Source: Clostridiales bacterium (GTDB lineage: Bacteria; Bacillota; Clostridia; Oscillospirales; Oscillospiraceae). From it: a DNA stretch of 48,113 nt. Both the position numbers and the translations under genes were made by a program. The stretch is taken from contig JAHZBA010000019.1 of the NCBI GenBank assembly GCA_019423635.1, positions 1-48,113 of the forward strand, given 5' to 3'. Below the pieces are notes generated by a model. It did no database searches and had not been told where the DNA came from. It saw nothing but the letters and a program-made list of their open reading frames with translations. Below, in pieces: positions 40,293-48,113 of this stretch (position 1 is its first letter; the number at the start of each line of letters is the position of its first letter).

Positions 40293-41591
40293 CTACTCCT
40301 CCGGTCCTTCGCCGTTTTCCGGCTGTCCGGGCGCCTCTTCCTGAATGGTGACCTGCACCTGATAGGTGCCGGCTACGCCCACATCGCCGGAGGTATTCAC
40401 CTCTACCACGGCAGGTACATTGTAGGTGCCCGAGGCACCGGAGTAGCTGCTCAGATCCGCCGTGACGGTGATATCATCCCCCGTAACAGCCGCCACATCC
40501 GCGGCGGTGCCGAAAATGTTCACGTTCAGGCTGCCAGTCAGGATGCTCACCTGCTTGCCGCCGGGCGCATTGACATACCGGAAGTGCTCTGTGGTCACCC
40601 GGGCGCTCTCCAGATCCGCAAACTCAATCTCCAGCGTCGCCCGGGTCACACCGCTGAGGTTCTCGCAGCCCTCGGGGACGATGATGGAGAAGGTGTGGCG
40701 CTTGACATCGCTGCTGTAGAGATCCATCAGATCCAGCTTGCCCAGGGTGATGCTGTTGATGCCCCGCAGCAGGCCGGCCTCGCCGGAGACCGCAATGATA
40801 CTGGGACGGATCTCATAGTCCAGATTCCTCACCCGCAGGCCGGGATACTCCTGGAAGTCCACCGTCAGCTCCAGCTCCTTGGTGACATACACAGAGAGGG
40901 AGGCCTGGATGGTCTGCACCGTGGGATGGATATTGGTCCCATCCAGCAGCTGGTTGTTCTCGTCGTAATACTGGAACGCCAGAGCCTGGGAGATGCTCTC
41001 CACCGCGTTCTCCCCGATGTCCAGCGTCACCTTGACATAGCTGACCGGGTCGATGTCCGCCGCCTGCCCCCGGATCTCCAGGGTGTCCTGAGACAGCTGG
41101 GGCTGGCCGGCGGAGTAGCCCTCGGCCACGTTGCCCACCAGATCGCAGATCACGTCCACCGTCCGGTTGTTCAGCTCGCTGATGTGGACCGTGGCGCTGG
41201 TGATGCTGCGCTCTTTAATCATGCTGGCAGAGAACCTCCGGTCCAGGAAGCTTGGCTGATAGGAGATGCTCTGAATTCCGGCGCTCTCCACCCTGGAAAG
41301 ATCCACCACCACCCGCACGTCCTCCGGGTCCAGGTGCATCAGCTGAAAGCGGGAGCCGGTGAGCGTCAGATCCACAGTGGCGCTGCTGTCCTCACTCAGC
41401 AGCATCAGGCCCCGGTCGGCCAGACCCGCCTCCCCGATATAGGTGATGGGGATTCCCGTGATCTCCTGTTCCGTCAGCCGGGGGCCGCCGCTATTTCCGA
41501 AATTGTCCACATACAGCCACACGGCGGCGGCCATCAGCAGGGCCAGCAGGATATAGACGACCTTCCGCCTGCGCATTCCCTCACTCGGCAT
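40293..41591 (-). CDS. cdaR: CdaA regulator CdaR (YbbR-domain protein)
   Basis: CdaR binds and modulates the membrane cyclase CdaA. The 432-aa protein has one N-terminal membrane anchor (about 14-30, VVYILLALLMAAAVWLYVDN) followed by a large external region of about four YbbR repeats. ATG 41591 is preferred over GTG 41600 and ATG 41576 because GGAGG lies eight bases upstream. It overlaps the cdaA stop by 11 bp. The C-terminus is acidic and proline-rich. Confidence 0.94.
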   Translation of the reverse strand: MPSEGMRRRKVVYILLALLMAAAVWLYVDNFGNSGGPRLTEQEITGIPITYIGEAGLADRGLMLLSEDSSATVDLTLTGSRFQLMHLDPEDVRVVVDLSRVESAGIQSISYQPSFLDRRFSASMIKERSITSATVHISELNNRTVDVICDLVGNVAEGYSAGQPQLSQDTLEIRGQAADIDPVSYVKVTLDIGENAVESISQALAFQYYDENNQLLDGTNIHPTVQTIQASLSVYVTKELELTVDFQEYPGLRVRNLDYEIRPSIIAVSGEAGLLRGINSITLGKLDLMDLYSSDVKRHTFSIIVPEGCENLSGVTRATLEIEFADLESARVTTEHFRYVNAPGGKQVSILTGSLNVNIFGTAADVAAVTGDDITVTADLSSYSGASGTYNVPAVVEVNTSGDVGVAGTYQVQVTIQEEAPGQPENGEGPEE

Positions 41592-42462
41592 CGTCTTCAC
41601 CTCCGCTCTGGCCGGACCGCAGCAGACCCATCAGGCTGAAGCGCTGCTGCTTGTCCTCCTCGTCCTGCGGAATCAATTCGTTCCGCAGGAGGTTTTCCAA
41701 CGTCTCGGGCTTCAGATGCCGTTTCAGCATCCCGCCCAGGGCCACGGAAATGGAGCCGGTCTCCTCCGACACGATGACCACCACCGCGTCGGAGTTCTCG
41801 CTCATGCCGATGCCGGCCCGGTGGCGCATCCCCAGGTCCCGGCTCAGATTCACATTCTTGCTCAGCGGCAGCATACAGCCCGCGGCCAGCACCCGCCCGG
41901 ACCGGACGATCACCGCCCCGTCGTGCATGGGCGCCTTGACGAAGAAGATATTCTTCAGCAGCTCGCTGGAAACGGACGCATCCAGCACGGTGCCGCTGCG
42001 GACCATATCATCCAGCAAAATCTCCCGCTCAAAGACAATCAGGGCGCCGGTGCGGCTCTGGGACATCTCCGAACAGGCCAGCACCGTCTGGGCGATGGTC
42101 TGCTCCATGGCGCCGCTGACCTCCGTCCTGGAAAAAAACGCCATGAAGCGGCCGCTGCCCATCTGCTCCAGAATCCGGCGCAGCTCCGGCTGGAACAAAA
42201 TCACCAGCGCCAGGGCACCCCAGTCCACCATACGGCTGATGATGAAGTTGATGGAGTGGAGCTTCAGCACCGAGGACAGCGCCAGCGCCCCCAAAAAGAC
42301 CACCAGCCCCTTCAAAAGACTTGCAGCCCTCGTACTCTGTGCCAGCAGGAAAAGATGATACAGCAAAAATGCCATGATGGCGATATCCAGGAAATCCGTC
42401 ACCTGCAGCAGCAGCAAATACCGGCCTGCCGTGGCCATCAGCTCCGCAAAATTCCATTCCAT
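41581..42462 (-). CDS. cdaA: Diadenylate cyclase CdaA
   Basis: CdaA makes the essential second messenger c-di-AMP from two ATP, governing potassium and osmotic balance and cell-wall state. The 293-aa protein has three membrane helices (about 20-42, 50-68, 73-92) and the DAC domain with DGA (181-183) and RHR (213-215) motifs. The start at 42462 follows ATGAGG about eight bases upstream; 42489 is an alternative. A strong promoter lies just before. cdaA-cdaR is the conserved pair. Confidence 0.96.
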   Translation of the reverse strand: MEWNFAELMATAGRYLLLLQVTDFLDIAIMAFLLYHLFLLAQSTRAASLLKGLVVFLGALALSSVLKLHSINFIISRMVDWGALALVILFQPELRRILEQMGSGRFMAFFSRTEVSGAMEQTIAQTVLACSEMSQSRTGALIVFEREILLDDMVRSGTVLDASVSSELLKNIFFVKAPMHDGAVIVRSGRVLAAGCMLPLSKNVNLSRDLGMRHRAGIGMSENSDAVVVIVSEETGSISVALGGMLKRHLKPETLENLLRNELIPQDEEDKQQRFSLMGLLRSGQSGGEDDAE

Positions 42463-42504
42463 TCCGGCGTCCTCATCCCTTTCCGCCATTGCACTGATTG
42501 TCTT

Positions 42505-42533
42505 ATTATAGTAAATCCGGCAGTCAAATGCAA
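42505..42533 (-). promoter_or_regulatory. Sigma-A promoter of cdaA-cdaR
   Basis: Minus-strand TTGCAT (42528-42533), 17 bp, TATAAT (42505-42510). The predicted start is near 42498, leaving a leader of about 36 nt. It lies just after the aminotransferase gene, with no obvious terminator between. Confidence 0.85.
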
Positions 42534-42571
42534 GGTAAATCAAGGGAAAATTCACGGACTGTTCAGAAAAA

Positions 42572-43696
42572 TCACCCCAGGGCCCGGCGGAATCCCTCCA
42601 GGGCCTGGAAGACTTCCGATGCGGTGTTGAAATCGGAAAAGCTCAGACGGACCGTGCCGGTGTTCAGCGTTCCGGCGCTGCGGTGGGCCAGCGGCGCACA
42701 GTGGACGCCTGTCCGGACCGCCACGCCCTGCTGCGCCAGTGCCTGCCCCAGGTCCTCCACGTCCCGTCCCGCGGGCACCACGGAGAGGACGCCCGCCTGA
42801 TCCCGCAGGCCCGGCAGGGCATACACCGTCAGGCCCGGCAGCTCCCGCAGGCCCTCCGCCATGGTCAGCGCCAGCCGGCGCTCCTGACGGCAGATGTTCT
42901 CCACTCCCCGGCGGCGCACGTAGCGCACACCCTCCAGCAGTCCTGCGATGCCGGGCATATTGTGGGTGCCGGCCTCCAGCCGGTCCGGCAGGAAGTCCGG
43001 CATCTCCTGCTGGATGGAGAGGCTGCCGGTGCCCCCCTCCAGCAGCGGCCGAACCGGCACCCCCTCGGCGCACAGCAGCACGCCGGTGCCTTGGGGACCA
43101 TAGAGCCCCTTGTGCCCCGGCATCGCGGCAAACGCCGCGCCCAGTGCCGCCATATCCACAGGCAGCACCCCTGCCGACTGCGACAGATCCAGAATCAGGG
43201 GAACGCCCCTGGCCCGGCAGACGGCGGCGATCTCCTCCACCGGCTGGATGAAGCCGAAGACGTTGGAGACATGGTTGCAGATCACCGCGTCGGTGTCCGG
43301 CGTCACCATCTGCTCAAAGGCCGCCGCGACGGCTGCGCGGTGAAACAGCGGCGCCGCCGCCACATGGACCTCCGCCCCCAGGGCCGCCAGGGGCCGGGTG
43401 ACGGCGTTGTGCTCATAGCCGGAGATCACCGCCCGTCCGCCGGGGGGCACCAGGCTCTTAATGGCAAGGTTCAAGGCGTGGGTGGCGTTCAAAGTGAACA
43501 CCACCCCCTCCGGGTTTTCCAGGTGAAACAGCTCCGCCAGCTCCGTGCGGCAGGCAAAGGCCGTGTCGGCGGCGGCCATGGCCTCCGGATAGCTTCCCCG
43601 CCCGGGGGAGCTCATGGTGTCCAGCGCCTTTGCCATGGCGGCGGCAACTGCCGGGGGCTTTTGGAAGGTGGTGGCCGCGCTGTCAAGATAGATCAT
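42572..43696 (-). CDS. Class V aminotransferase, cysteine desulfurase-like
   Basis: The 374-aa PLP enzyme begins MIYLDSAATTFQKPPAV. The PLP lysine is K196 (MPGHKGLYGPQG), and a probable catalytic cysteine is C333 (RTGVHCAPLAH). It belongs to the cysteine desulfurase subfamily often paired with DUF3343, distinct from the IscS of the Fe-S system. The overlap with the DUF3343 gene is 4 bp, so the two are coupled. Mobilising sulfur or selenium from (seleno)cysteine is the likely reaction; the acceptor cannot be read. Confidence 0.93.
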   Translation of the reverse strand: MIYLDSAATTFQKPPAVAAAMAKALDTMSSPGRGSYPEAMAAADTAFACRTELAELFHLENPEGVVFTLNATHALNLAIKSLVPPGGRAVISGYEHNAVTRPLAALGAEVHVAAAPLFHRAAVAAAFEQMVTPDTDAVICNHVSNVFGFIQPVEEIAAVCRARGVPLILDLSQSAGVLPVDMAALGAAFAAMPGHKGLYGPQGTGVLLCAEGVPVRPLLEGGTGSLSIQQEMPDFLPDRLEAGTHNMPGIAGLLEGVRYVRRRGVENICRQERRLALTMAEGLRELPGLTVYALPGLRDQAGVLSVVPAGRDVEDLGQALAQQGVAVRTGVHCAPLAHRSAGTLNTGTVRLSFSDFNTASEVFQALEGFRRALG

Positions 43697-43944
43697 ACGC
43701 CCACCTCCCGGTATGCTCCGTTCTGGTACAAAAATATCTGAACAGGGTCCAAAGATTCCCTGTGAAGCGCGATTAACGCCGGCGACAGGTCGTAGACCGC
43801 CACCTGCAGAACATAGGCGCAGCCCAGTTCCGTCAGGTCCCTGGGAGCGCGGGCAATCCGGCAGCGGACGCCTGCGCGCTCCAGCGCCCGCTGCATCCGC
43901 TGCGCATAGGTCACGGAGCGGGCCAAGATCAAATAGTGCTCCAC
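43693..43944 (-). CDS. DUF3343 protein, putative sulfur/selenium carrier partner
   Basis: The 83-aa protein has the DUF3343 pattern (YLILARSVTYAQRMQRALERAGVRCRIARAPRDLTELGCAYVL) with conserved cysteines in the CRIAR and GCAY segments. Some family members are described as Se/S-carrier-like. The GTG at 43944 has AGGAGG eight bases upstream; the GTG at 43950 would abut that site. It precedes and overlaps the desulfurase-like gene. I infer that one delivers and one receives a persulfide or selenide. Confidence 0.85.
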   Translation of the reverse strand: MEHYLILARSVTYAQRMQRALERAGVRCRIARAPRDLTELGCAYVLQVAVYDLSPALIALHRESLDPVQIFLYQNGAYREVGV

Positions 43945-43993
43945 AAACACTCCTCCTCTCTACCCAGTCTATGGACCGCAAGAGAAAAGGTGC

Positions 43994-44028
43994 GGCAAAA
44001 GAGGTCCCCCCGCCAGGGGAGACCTCTT
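43994..44028 (-). terminator. Terminator after ispF
   Basis: Minus-strand AAGAGGTC-CCCC arms pair with GGGG-GACCTCTT (43999-44028) with one mismatch, and TTTTGCC follows. It ends the carD-ispD-ispF unit. Confidence 0.82.
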
Positions 44029-44088
44029 GCTCACGTTCTCCATATGATCCGGGGAACCCTCTTTACAAACAGACGGGCCGCCCCTCTT

Positions 44089-44571
44089 TCAGGAAAGCTC
44101 CAGCAGCGCCACGGCGTGGGCGGCCATTCCCTCGCCATTTCCGGTGAAGCCCAGGCCCTCCTCCGTGGTCGCCTTCACATGGACCTGCTCCGGGGAGATC
44201 CCCAGCGCGGCGGCGATCCGCTCCGCCATCTGCCGCTTACAGGGGCCGATCTTCGGCGCCTGAGCCACCAGGGTGGCGTCAATGTTCACCACGGCGGCTC
44301 CCCGCTCTCTCAGACGCCGCCCCACCTCCGCCAGCAGCTTCAAGCTGGAGATTCCCGCGTAGGCCGGGTCCGTGTCCGGGAACAGCGCCCCGATGTCTCC
44401 CAGTCCCGCGGCGCCGCAGAGGGCGTCCATCACCGCATGGATCAGCACATCCGCGTCGGAGTGACCCAGCAGGCCCTTTTCCCAGGGAATCTCCACACCC
44501 CCCAGTACCAGGGGCCGGCCCGCCGCAATCCGGTGGACGTCATAGCCGTGTCCAATCCGCAGTCCGGTCAT
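44089..44571 (-). CDS. ispF: 2-C-methyl-D-erythritol 2,4-cyclodiphosphate synthase
   Basis: IspF forms the cyclic diphosphate intermediate of the MEP pathway. The 160-aa protein has zinc ligands in GYDVHRI and HSDADVLIHAVMDALCGAAGLGDIG, and the late TTEEGLGFTGNGEG motif. The ATG overlaps the ispD stop (ATGA). Length is normal. Confidence 0.97.
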   Translation of the reverse strand: MTGLRIGHGYDVHRIAAGRPLVLGGVEIPWEKGLLGHSDADVLIHAVMDALCGAAGLGDIGALFPDTDPAYAGISSLKLLAEVGRRLRERGAAVVNIDATLVAQAPKIGPCKRQMAERIAAALGISPEQVHVKATTEEGLGFTGNGEGMAAHAVALLELS

Positions 44572-45299
44572 CGCCGCTCCTTCCTGTCCTGCAGAATGGC
44601 CTCCGCCAAAAGAAGGTCCACCGGCGTGGTGATCTTCAAATTCTCCTCGTCCCCGTCCACCAGGAACACCACCTTCCCCAGCCGCTCCACCGCGGAGCAG
44701 TCGTCGGTGATGGGGACCTCGTGCTCCAGGGCATCCTGCAGAGCGCTCTTCAGCAGCGCCGCGTCAAAGACCTGGGGCGTCTGCACGGCCCGCAGCGTCT
44801 CCCGGTCCAGCGTCCGCTCCACGGCGCCGCCGTCCCGGACCTCCTTCACTGTATCCTTCAGGGGCACTGCCGGCGCCGCCGCACCGCACCGGGCCGCCGC
44901 GGCAATCACCTGGTCGATCAGCTCCGGCAGAACCAGAGGCCTGGCCCCGTCCTGTACCGCCAGCAGCTCCGTCTCCGGCGCGGCCTCCAATGCCGCCAGC
45001 AGCACGGAGTGGGCCCGGCTCTCCCCGCCCCGGACCACCTTGCTGCACTTGTCAATTCCATATGTACGGCACAGCTCCGAGATCTCCAGGAGATCCTCCT
45101 CCCGGCAGGCAACAATGATCTCATCCACCTGCCCCGCCAGCTGCAGGGACGTCAGCGTCCGCACCAGCACCGGCACACCGTCCAGGGGCTCCAGCAGCTT
45201 GTTGACGCCGCCCATTCGGCTGGAACTGCCGGCAGCCGCCACCAGTGCTGTGCACCGTGGACGGCTGCGCTCTTTGTATTTCTTCCATAATGACAGCAT
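44568..45299 (-). CDS. ispD: 2-C-methyl-D-erythritol 4-phosphate cytidylyltransferase
   Basis: IspD transfers CMP onto MEP. The 243-aa protein has the nucleotide-binding ALVAAAGSSSRMGG, the VQDGARPLV segment, and a TDDCSAVE-type metal region. The ATG at 45299 is preferred, AGAGG lies upstream, and 45308 is an alternative. An N-terminal basic extension (LSLWKKYKERSRPR) precedes the Rossmann start. It sits between carD and ispF, as often seen in Clostridia. Confidence 0.96.
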   Translation of the reverse strand: MLSLWKKYKERSRPRCTALVAAAGSSSRMGGVNKLLEPLDGVPVLVRTLTSLQLAGQVDEIIVACREEDLLEISELCRTYGIDKCSKVVRGGESRAHSVLLAALEAAPETELLAVQDGARPLVLPELIDQVIAAAARCGAAAPAVPLKDTVKEVRDGGAVERTLDRETLRAVQTPQVFDAALLKSALQDALEHEVPITDDCSAVERLGKVVFLVDGDEENLKITTPVDLLLAEAILQDRKERR

Positions 45300-45315
45300 G
45301 ACTCTCATCCTCTCG

Positions 45316-45810
45316 TCACTGCGGGACAGGCACTTCCATCATGGCGCGGTCCAGCCGCGACTCCACCGCCTGGTACTCCTCGTTCTCCACCAGCACAATC
45401 TCCGAGATCATGATCTGCTTGGCGTTGTGGAGCATTTTCCGCTCCCCGGTGGACAGTCCCCGCATAGAGTCCCGCTGCATCAAACCCTTCACCACTCTGG
45501 CCACCTGATAGAGGTCGCCGCTTTTCAGCAGTGTCAGATTTTCCTGATACCGTTTATTCCAGTTGGAGTTGCTCTCCACTGTCAGGGTTGGAATCGCGTC
45601 CAGAAGCTCCTCCACCTCCCGCCTGGAGACAATGGAACGGATGCCGATGACCTGGCTGTTGGCGGTGGGGATTTTCAGCACCAGACCGCCCACTGGCATT
45701 TGAAATACATAGTATTCCTTCGTGATTCCCGCGACCTTTTCCTTCACGATATCATGGATGACGCCTGCGCCGTGCATCGGATGCACGACCAGATCCCCTA
45801 TGCTGAACAT
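45316..45810 (-). CDS. carD: CarD family transcriptional regulator
   Basis: CarD proteins bind RNA polymerase beta subunit and stabilise promoter complexes. The 164-aa protein has the N-terminal RNAP-interaction domain (about 1-60, MFSIGDLVVHPMHGAGVI) and a helical DNA-binding C-terminus (about 70-164, KRYQENLTLLKSGDLYQVARVVKGLMQRD). The start at 45810 fits the family and GGAGG. The frame extends in-frame to 45894 without a credible ribosome site. A roughly 190-nt leader precedes it. Confidence 0.94.
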   Translation of the reverse strand: MFSIGDLVVHPMHGAGVIHDIVKEKVAGITKEYYVFQMPVGGLVLKIPTANSQVIGIRSIVSRREVEELLDAIPTLTVESNSNWNKRYQENLTLLKSGDLYQVARVVKGLMQRDSMRGLSTGERKMLHNAKQIMISEIVLVENEEYQAVESRLDRAMMEVPVPQ

Positions 45811-46034
45811 GTCCCCTCCATTTCCCTCCGGGCGGCAGACAGGACGCCCTGCAAAAATTTTACAGCCAGCGGAATGGCCGCATCCGGCGGACATCTTCTA
45901 CAGCAGTCCCTTCAGCTCTCCGCCCTCTGTAAACTTCTGTTGGTTCGCTCTTTATTCGCCGCTTTTCTTGTCTGTTTTCTCCAGATTGTCCAAATTCTGT
46001 TACATATTATACCGATTTTTCTCGGCTTTTACAA
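45811..46034 (-). promoter_or_regulatory. Promoter and long leader of carD-ispD-ispF
   Basis: Minus-strand TTGTAA (46029-46034), 17 bp, TATAAT (46006-46011) form a sigma-A promoter with a start near 45999. The 190-nt leader has no hairpin strong enough to call a riboswitch. It includes an in-frame ATG at 45894 that would extend CarD by 28 residues, but with poor ribosome spacing. Confidence 0.8.
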
Positions 46035-46079
46035 GTCATTTTTACAAAATATTGAAAAATTTTTTCCAAAAGCCCCGCA

Positions 46080-46113
46080 TAAAAGACGGACGGCCCCCCA
46101 GGACCGTCCGTCT
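46080..46113. terminator. Terminator after the CoA-transferase gene
   Basis: A 10-bp stem AGACGGACGG/CCGTCCGTCT (46084-46113) is followed on the minus strand by TTTTATG, and an A/T-run flanks the other side. It stops the CoA-transferase mRNA before the carD promoter. Confidence 0.88.
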
Positions 46114-46153
46114 GAAAAAAGTGCTCTTTTGGAAAGCTGGCTGCAAACCGGTC

Positions 46154-47500
46154 TCAGCGCTTGTTGGACCGCCGCCAGATGTGCATCTTCTCCGCCTCGG
46201 CAATCAGTTCCTCCCGGAACTGGGGATGGGCAATGCCAATGATGCCCTCGGTCCGCTCCCAGGTGGACTTGCCCTTGACGTTGAACTTGCCGTACTCCGT
46301 CACCAGATAGTTCAGATTGGCCCGGGTGGCGGTGACCACAGAGCCGTCCACCAGCGTGGGCCGGATTCTGGATTTCAGCTGACCGCTCTTCTTGTCCAGG
46401 AAGGAGGAGGAGAAGCAGATGAAGCTCTTGCCGCCCTTGGAGAGATAGGCGCCCATCACAAAGTCCAGCTGGCCGCCGGCGCCGGAGATATGGCGGATGC
46501 CGGAGGACTCGGAGGACACCTGTCCGTAGAGGTCCACATCCACCGCGCCGTTGATGGAGATGAAGTTGTCGATCTGGGATACCCGCGCCACGTCGTTCAT
46601 ATAGCCCACGGAGGCGGCCATGCACTCCGGGTTGTCATCCAGGTAGTCATAGAGCTTCTGGGTGCCGGCGGCAAAGGCATAGCCCTGGAGGCCGCGGTCA
46701 AAGGGCTTACAGGCGCCGGTGATCCGGCCGGCCTTGGCCATGTCCACAAACGCATCCACGTACATCTCCGTGTGAACGCCCAGATCCTTCAGGTCGGAGT
46801 CGGCCACCATCTTGCCGATGGCGCCGGGCATGGCGCCGATGCCCAGCTGGAGGCAGGCGCCGTTGGGAATCTCAGGCACCACCAGACGGGCCACAGCCAG
46901 ATCGACCTCGGAGGCCTCGCCGCCTCCGCCCAGAATATCCATGGCGGGATTGTCTCCCTCCACAATCGCCGCCACGTTGTCAATGTGGACATAGTTGTCC
47001 GCCGTGCCGTGGCAGAGAGGCATATTTTTGTTGACCTCCACAATGATGGTCTTCGCCCGCTGGCAGGCCGCCTTGATGTGGGAACAGCTGGGACCCAGAT
47101 TGAACCAGCCGTGGCGGTCCATGGGGGCCACCTGAAGCATCACCACATCCACAGGACCCACAGTGGTGGCGTAATAGCGGGGCAGCTCGGAGTAGCGCAT
47201 GGGGATGTAATAGGCAATTCCCTCGCTGACCGCCTTGCGCTCGATGCCGCCCATATGCCAGGAGTTCCAGGTGAAATGGGTCGGTGCGTCCGGCACGTCA
47301 AAAATTGCGGGGCGGTGCGTCAGGATGCCGCCGCGGATCTTGACATCCTCCAATTCCCCATAGCGCTTTGCCAGCGCCTGATCCAGAGCCACGGGTGCGC
47401 AGACGCACCAACCGTATTCCAGCCAGTCGCCGGACTTGACCACCTTGACCGCCTCGTCGGCCGTGGTCAATTTCTGTTGATATGCCGCCTGAAAATCCAT
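46154..47500 (-). CDS. but: Butyryl-CoA:acetate CoA-transferase
   Basis: This 448-aa class I CoA-transferase exchanges CoA between butyryl-CoA and acetate, the last step of butyrate production in gut Clostridia. It closely follows the known But sequence pattern: MDFQAAYQQKLTTADEAVK, YGWC, HFTWNSWHM, then the glycine loop GIGAMP (221-226), GVHTEM with the likely catalytic Glu245, SSESSGIRHISGAGGQLDFV, and the C-terminal AEKMHIWRRSNK. The related 4-hydroxybutyrate and propionate enzymes share much of this, so substrate is inferred. AGGAGGAG precedes the ATG. It appears to be a single-gene unit. Confidence 0.9.
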   Translation of the reverse strand: MDFQAAYQQKLTTADEAVKVVKSGDWLEYGWCVCAPVALDQALAKRYGELEDVKIRGGILTHRPAIFDVPDAPTHFTWNSWHMGGIERKAVSEGIAYYIPMRYSELPRYYATTVGPVDVVMLQVAPMDRHGWFNLGPSCSHIKAACQRAKTIIVEVNKNMPLCHGTADNYVHIDNVAAIVEGDNPAMDILGGGGEASEVDLAVARLVVPEIPNGACLQLGIGAMPGAIGKMVADSDLKDLGVHTEMYVDAFVDMAKAGRITGACKPFDRGLQGYAFAAGTQKLYDYLDDNPECMAASVGYMNDVARVSQIDNFISINGAVDVDLYGQVSSESSGIRHISGAGGQLDFVMGAYLSKGGKSFICFSSSFLDKKSGQLKSRIRPTLVDGSVVTATRANLNYLVTEYGKFNVKGKSTWERTEGIIGIAHPQFREELIAEAEKMHIWRRSNKR

Positions 47501-47603
47501 GGTAGACTCCTCCTAAAAATAAAAATTGATCACATCTTTGTATTCACCAGCAGCCTCGGCGCTCCTCGCAGACGCCTCCGGAGCCGCGCCGGAGAGCGCT
47601 CTT

Positions 47604-47636
47604 CAAAAAGAGGCAGACCCATTTGGGTCTGCCTCT
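47604..47636 (-). terminator. Terminator after the S1-domain gene
   Basis: A 12-bp perfect stem AGAGGCAGACCC/GGGTCTGCCTCT with a 4-nt loop is followed by TTTTTG on the minus strand. It lies 17 bp after the stop codon. Confidence 0.93.
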
Positions 47637-47652
47637 TCCAAGCAGACAGGAA

Positions 47653-48113
47653 TTACTCCTCCTCCGGAGCCTCTTCCGCCTCTTCACCGGGCGTCAGCAG
47701 AGCGCGGATCGACAGGGAAATCTTCTTCTTTTCCTCGTCAACAGCGGTGATCTTCACATCCACCATCTGGCCCTCAGAGAGGACGTCCTCCGGCTTATCA
47801 ATGCGCCGGTCGGCAATCTGGGAGATGTGGATCAGGCCATCCACGCCGGGGACCACCTCGGCAAAGGCGCCGAAGGTCATCAGCTTGACAATGCGGACAT
47901 TGGCCACATCGCCCACGCTGTACTTGTTCATGAACACATTCCAGGGGTCCACATTGTGATCCTTGACGCCCAGGGAGATCTTGCGCTTCTCCGGGTCAAA
48001 GGAGATGACATAGACCTCCATGGTGTCGCCCACCTTGCAGACCTCGGACGGGGTCTTAATCCGGCTCCAGCTGAGCTCGGAGATATGTACCATGCCGTCC
48101 ACGCCGCCGATGT
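47653..48113 (-). CDS. rpsA: S1 RNA-binding-domain protein (ribosomal protein S1-like), N-terminus cut by window edge
   Basis: The visible 153 C-terminal residues contain the end of one S1 domain (GMVHISELSWSRIKTPSEVCKVGD...KISLGVKDHNVDPW) and one complete S1 domain (about VGDVANVRIVKLMTFGAFAEVVPGVDGLIHISQIADRRIDKPEDVLSEGQMVDVKITAVDEEKKKISLSIRAL is its span), then an acidic tail. This matches the C-terminus of ribosomal protein S1 homologues. In many Clostridia this protein is fused to IspH, which cannot be checked here. The start lies outside. Confidence 0.88.
   Translation of the reverse strand, partial: IGGVDGMVHISELSWSRIKTPSEVCKVGDTMEVYVISFDPEKRKISLGVKDHNVDPWNVFMNKYSVGDVANVRIVKLMTFGAFAEVVPGVDGLIHISQIADRRIDKPEDVLSEGQMVDVKITAVDEEKKKISLSIRALLTPGEEAEEAPEEE

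Noticed and set aside
45811..45999. A riboswitch in the carD leader
   Set aside because: I found no known riboswitch core and no strong terminator or anti-Shine-Dalgarno stem.

Overview
The window looks like a chromosomal segment of an anaerobic, endospore-forming, high-GC member of the Clostridia, most like the Oscillospiraceae (Flavonifractor/Oscillibacter-type). The evidence is a GC-rich sequence with Firmicutes Shine-Dalgarno sites, a complete spoIIIA operon with spoIVA, sipL and a probable spoVM, a T-box leader, an OLE RNA, and a butyryl-CoA:acetate CoA-transferase. No phage, CRISPR array or insertion sequence is visible. Almost every gene lies on the minus strand, so operons read from high to low coordinates.

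Region 1 (1-11,234) is the classic xseA-xseB-ispA-[OLE RNA]-oapA-dxs-tlyA-nadK-argR-recN cluster, followed by a small unknown gene and tyrS behind its own promoter and tyrosine T-box. The highlight is a roughly 620-nt structured, non-coding stretch with its own promoter, between ispA and a small four-helix membrane protein. That is the known position of the OLE ribonucleoprotein and its partner OapA.

Region 2 (11,235-12,810) is a small insertion between xseA and nusB. It holds a long inverted-repeat element, an XRE repressor, a divergent consensus promoter carrying two related operator-like sites, a small plus-strand gene of unknown function, and a YczE/YitT-like membrane protein.

Region 3 (12,806-20,214) contains asp23-nusB and then the eight-gene spoIIIAA-AH operon and spoIVA. 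Sigma-E-like promoters with identical 14-bp spacing precede spoIIIAA and spoIVA.

Region 4 (20,215-23,400) is the only plus-strand block of known genes: a polar amino-acid ABC transporter (lipoprotein, permease, ATPase) and a PEBP-family protein. It ends in a terminator shared with the opposite strand.

Region 5 (23,399-25,266) is a spore-envelope cluster: a 52-aa membrane protein, a 24-codon gene that matches SpoVM, and sipL. SpoVM, SpoIVA and SipL act together at the forespore outer membrane to build the coat basement layer.

Region 6 (25,419-38,332) is the yicC-remA-gmk-rpoZ-priA-def-fmt-Zn peptidase-rsmB-rlmN-prpC-prkC-rsgA cluster. Here rlmN and the PP2C phosphatase prpC are one uninterrupted reading frame. 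Region 7 (38,346-48,113) has a DnaJ/DUF5685 pair, an RseC-like protein, the c-di-AMP genes cdaA-cdaR, a cysteine-desulfurase-like enzyme with a DUF3343 partner, carD-ispD-ispF, the butyrate CoA-transferase, and the end of an S1-domain protein gene.
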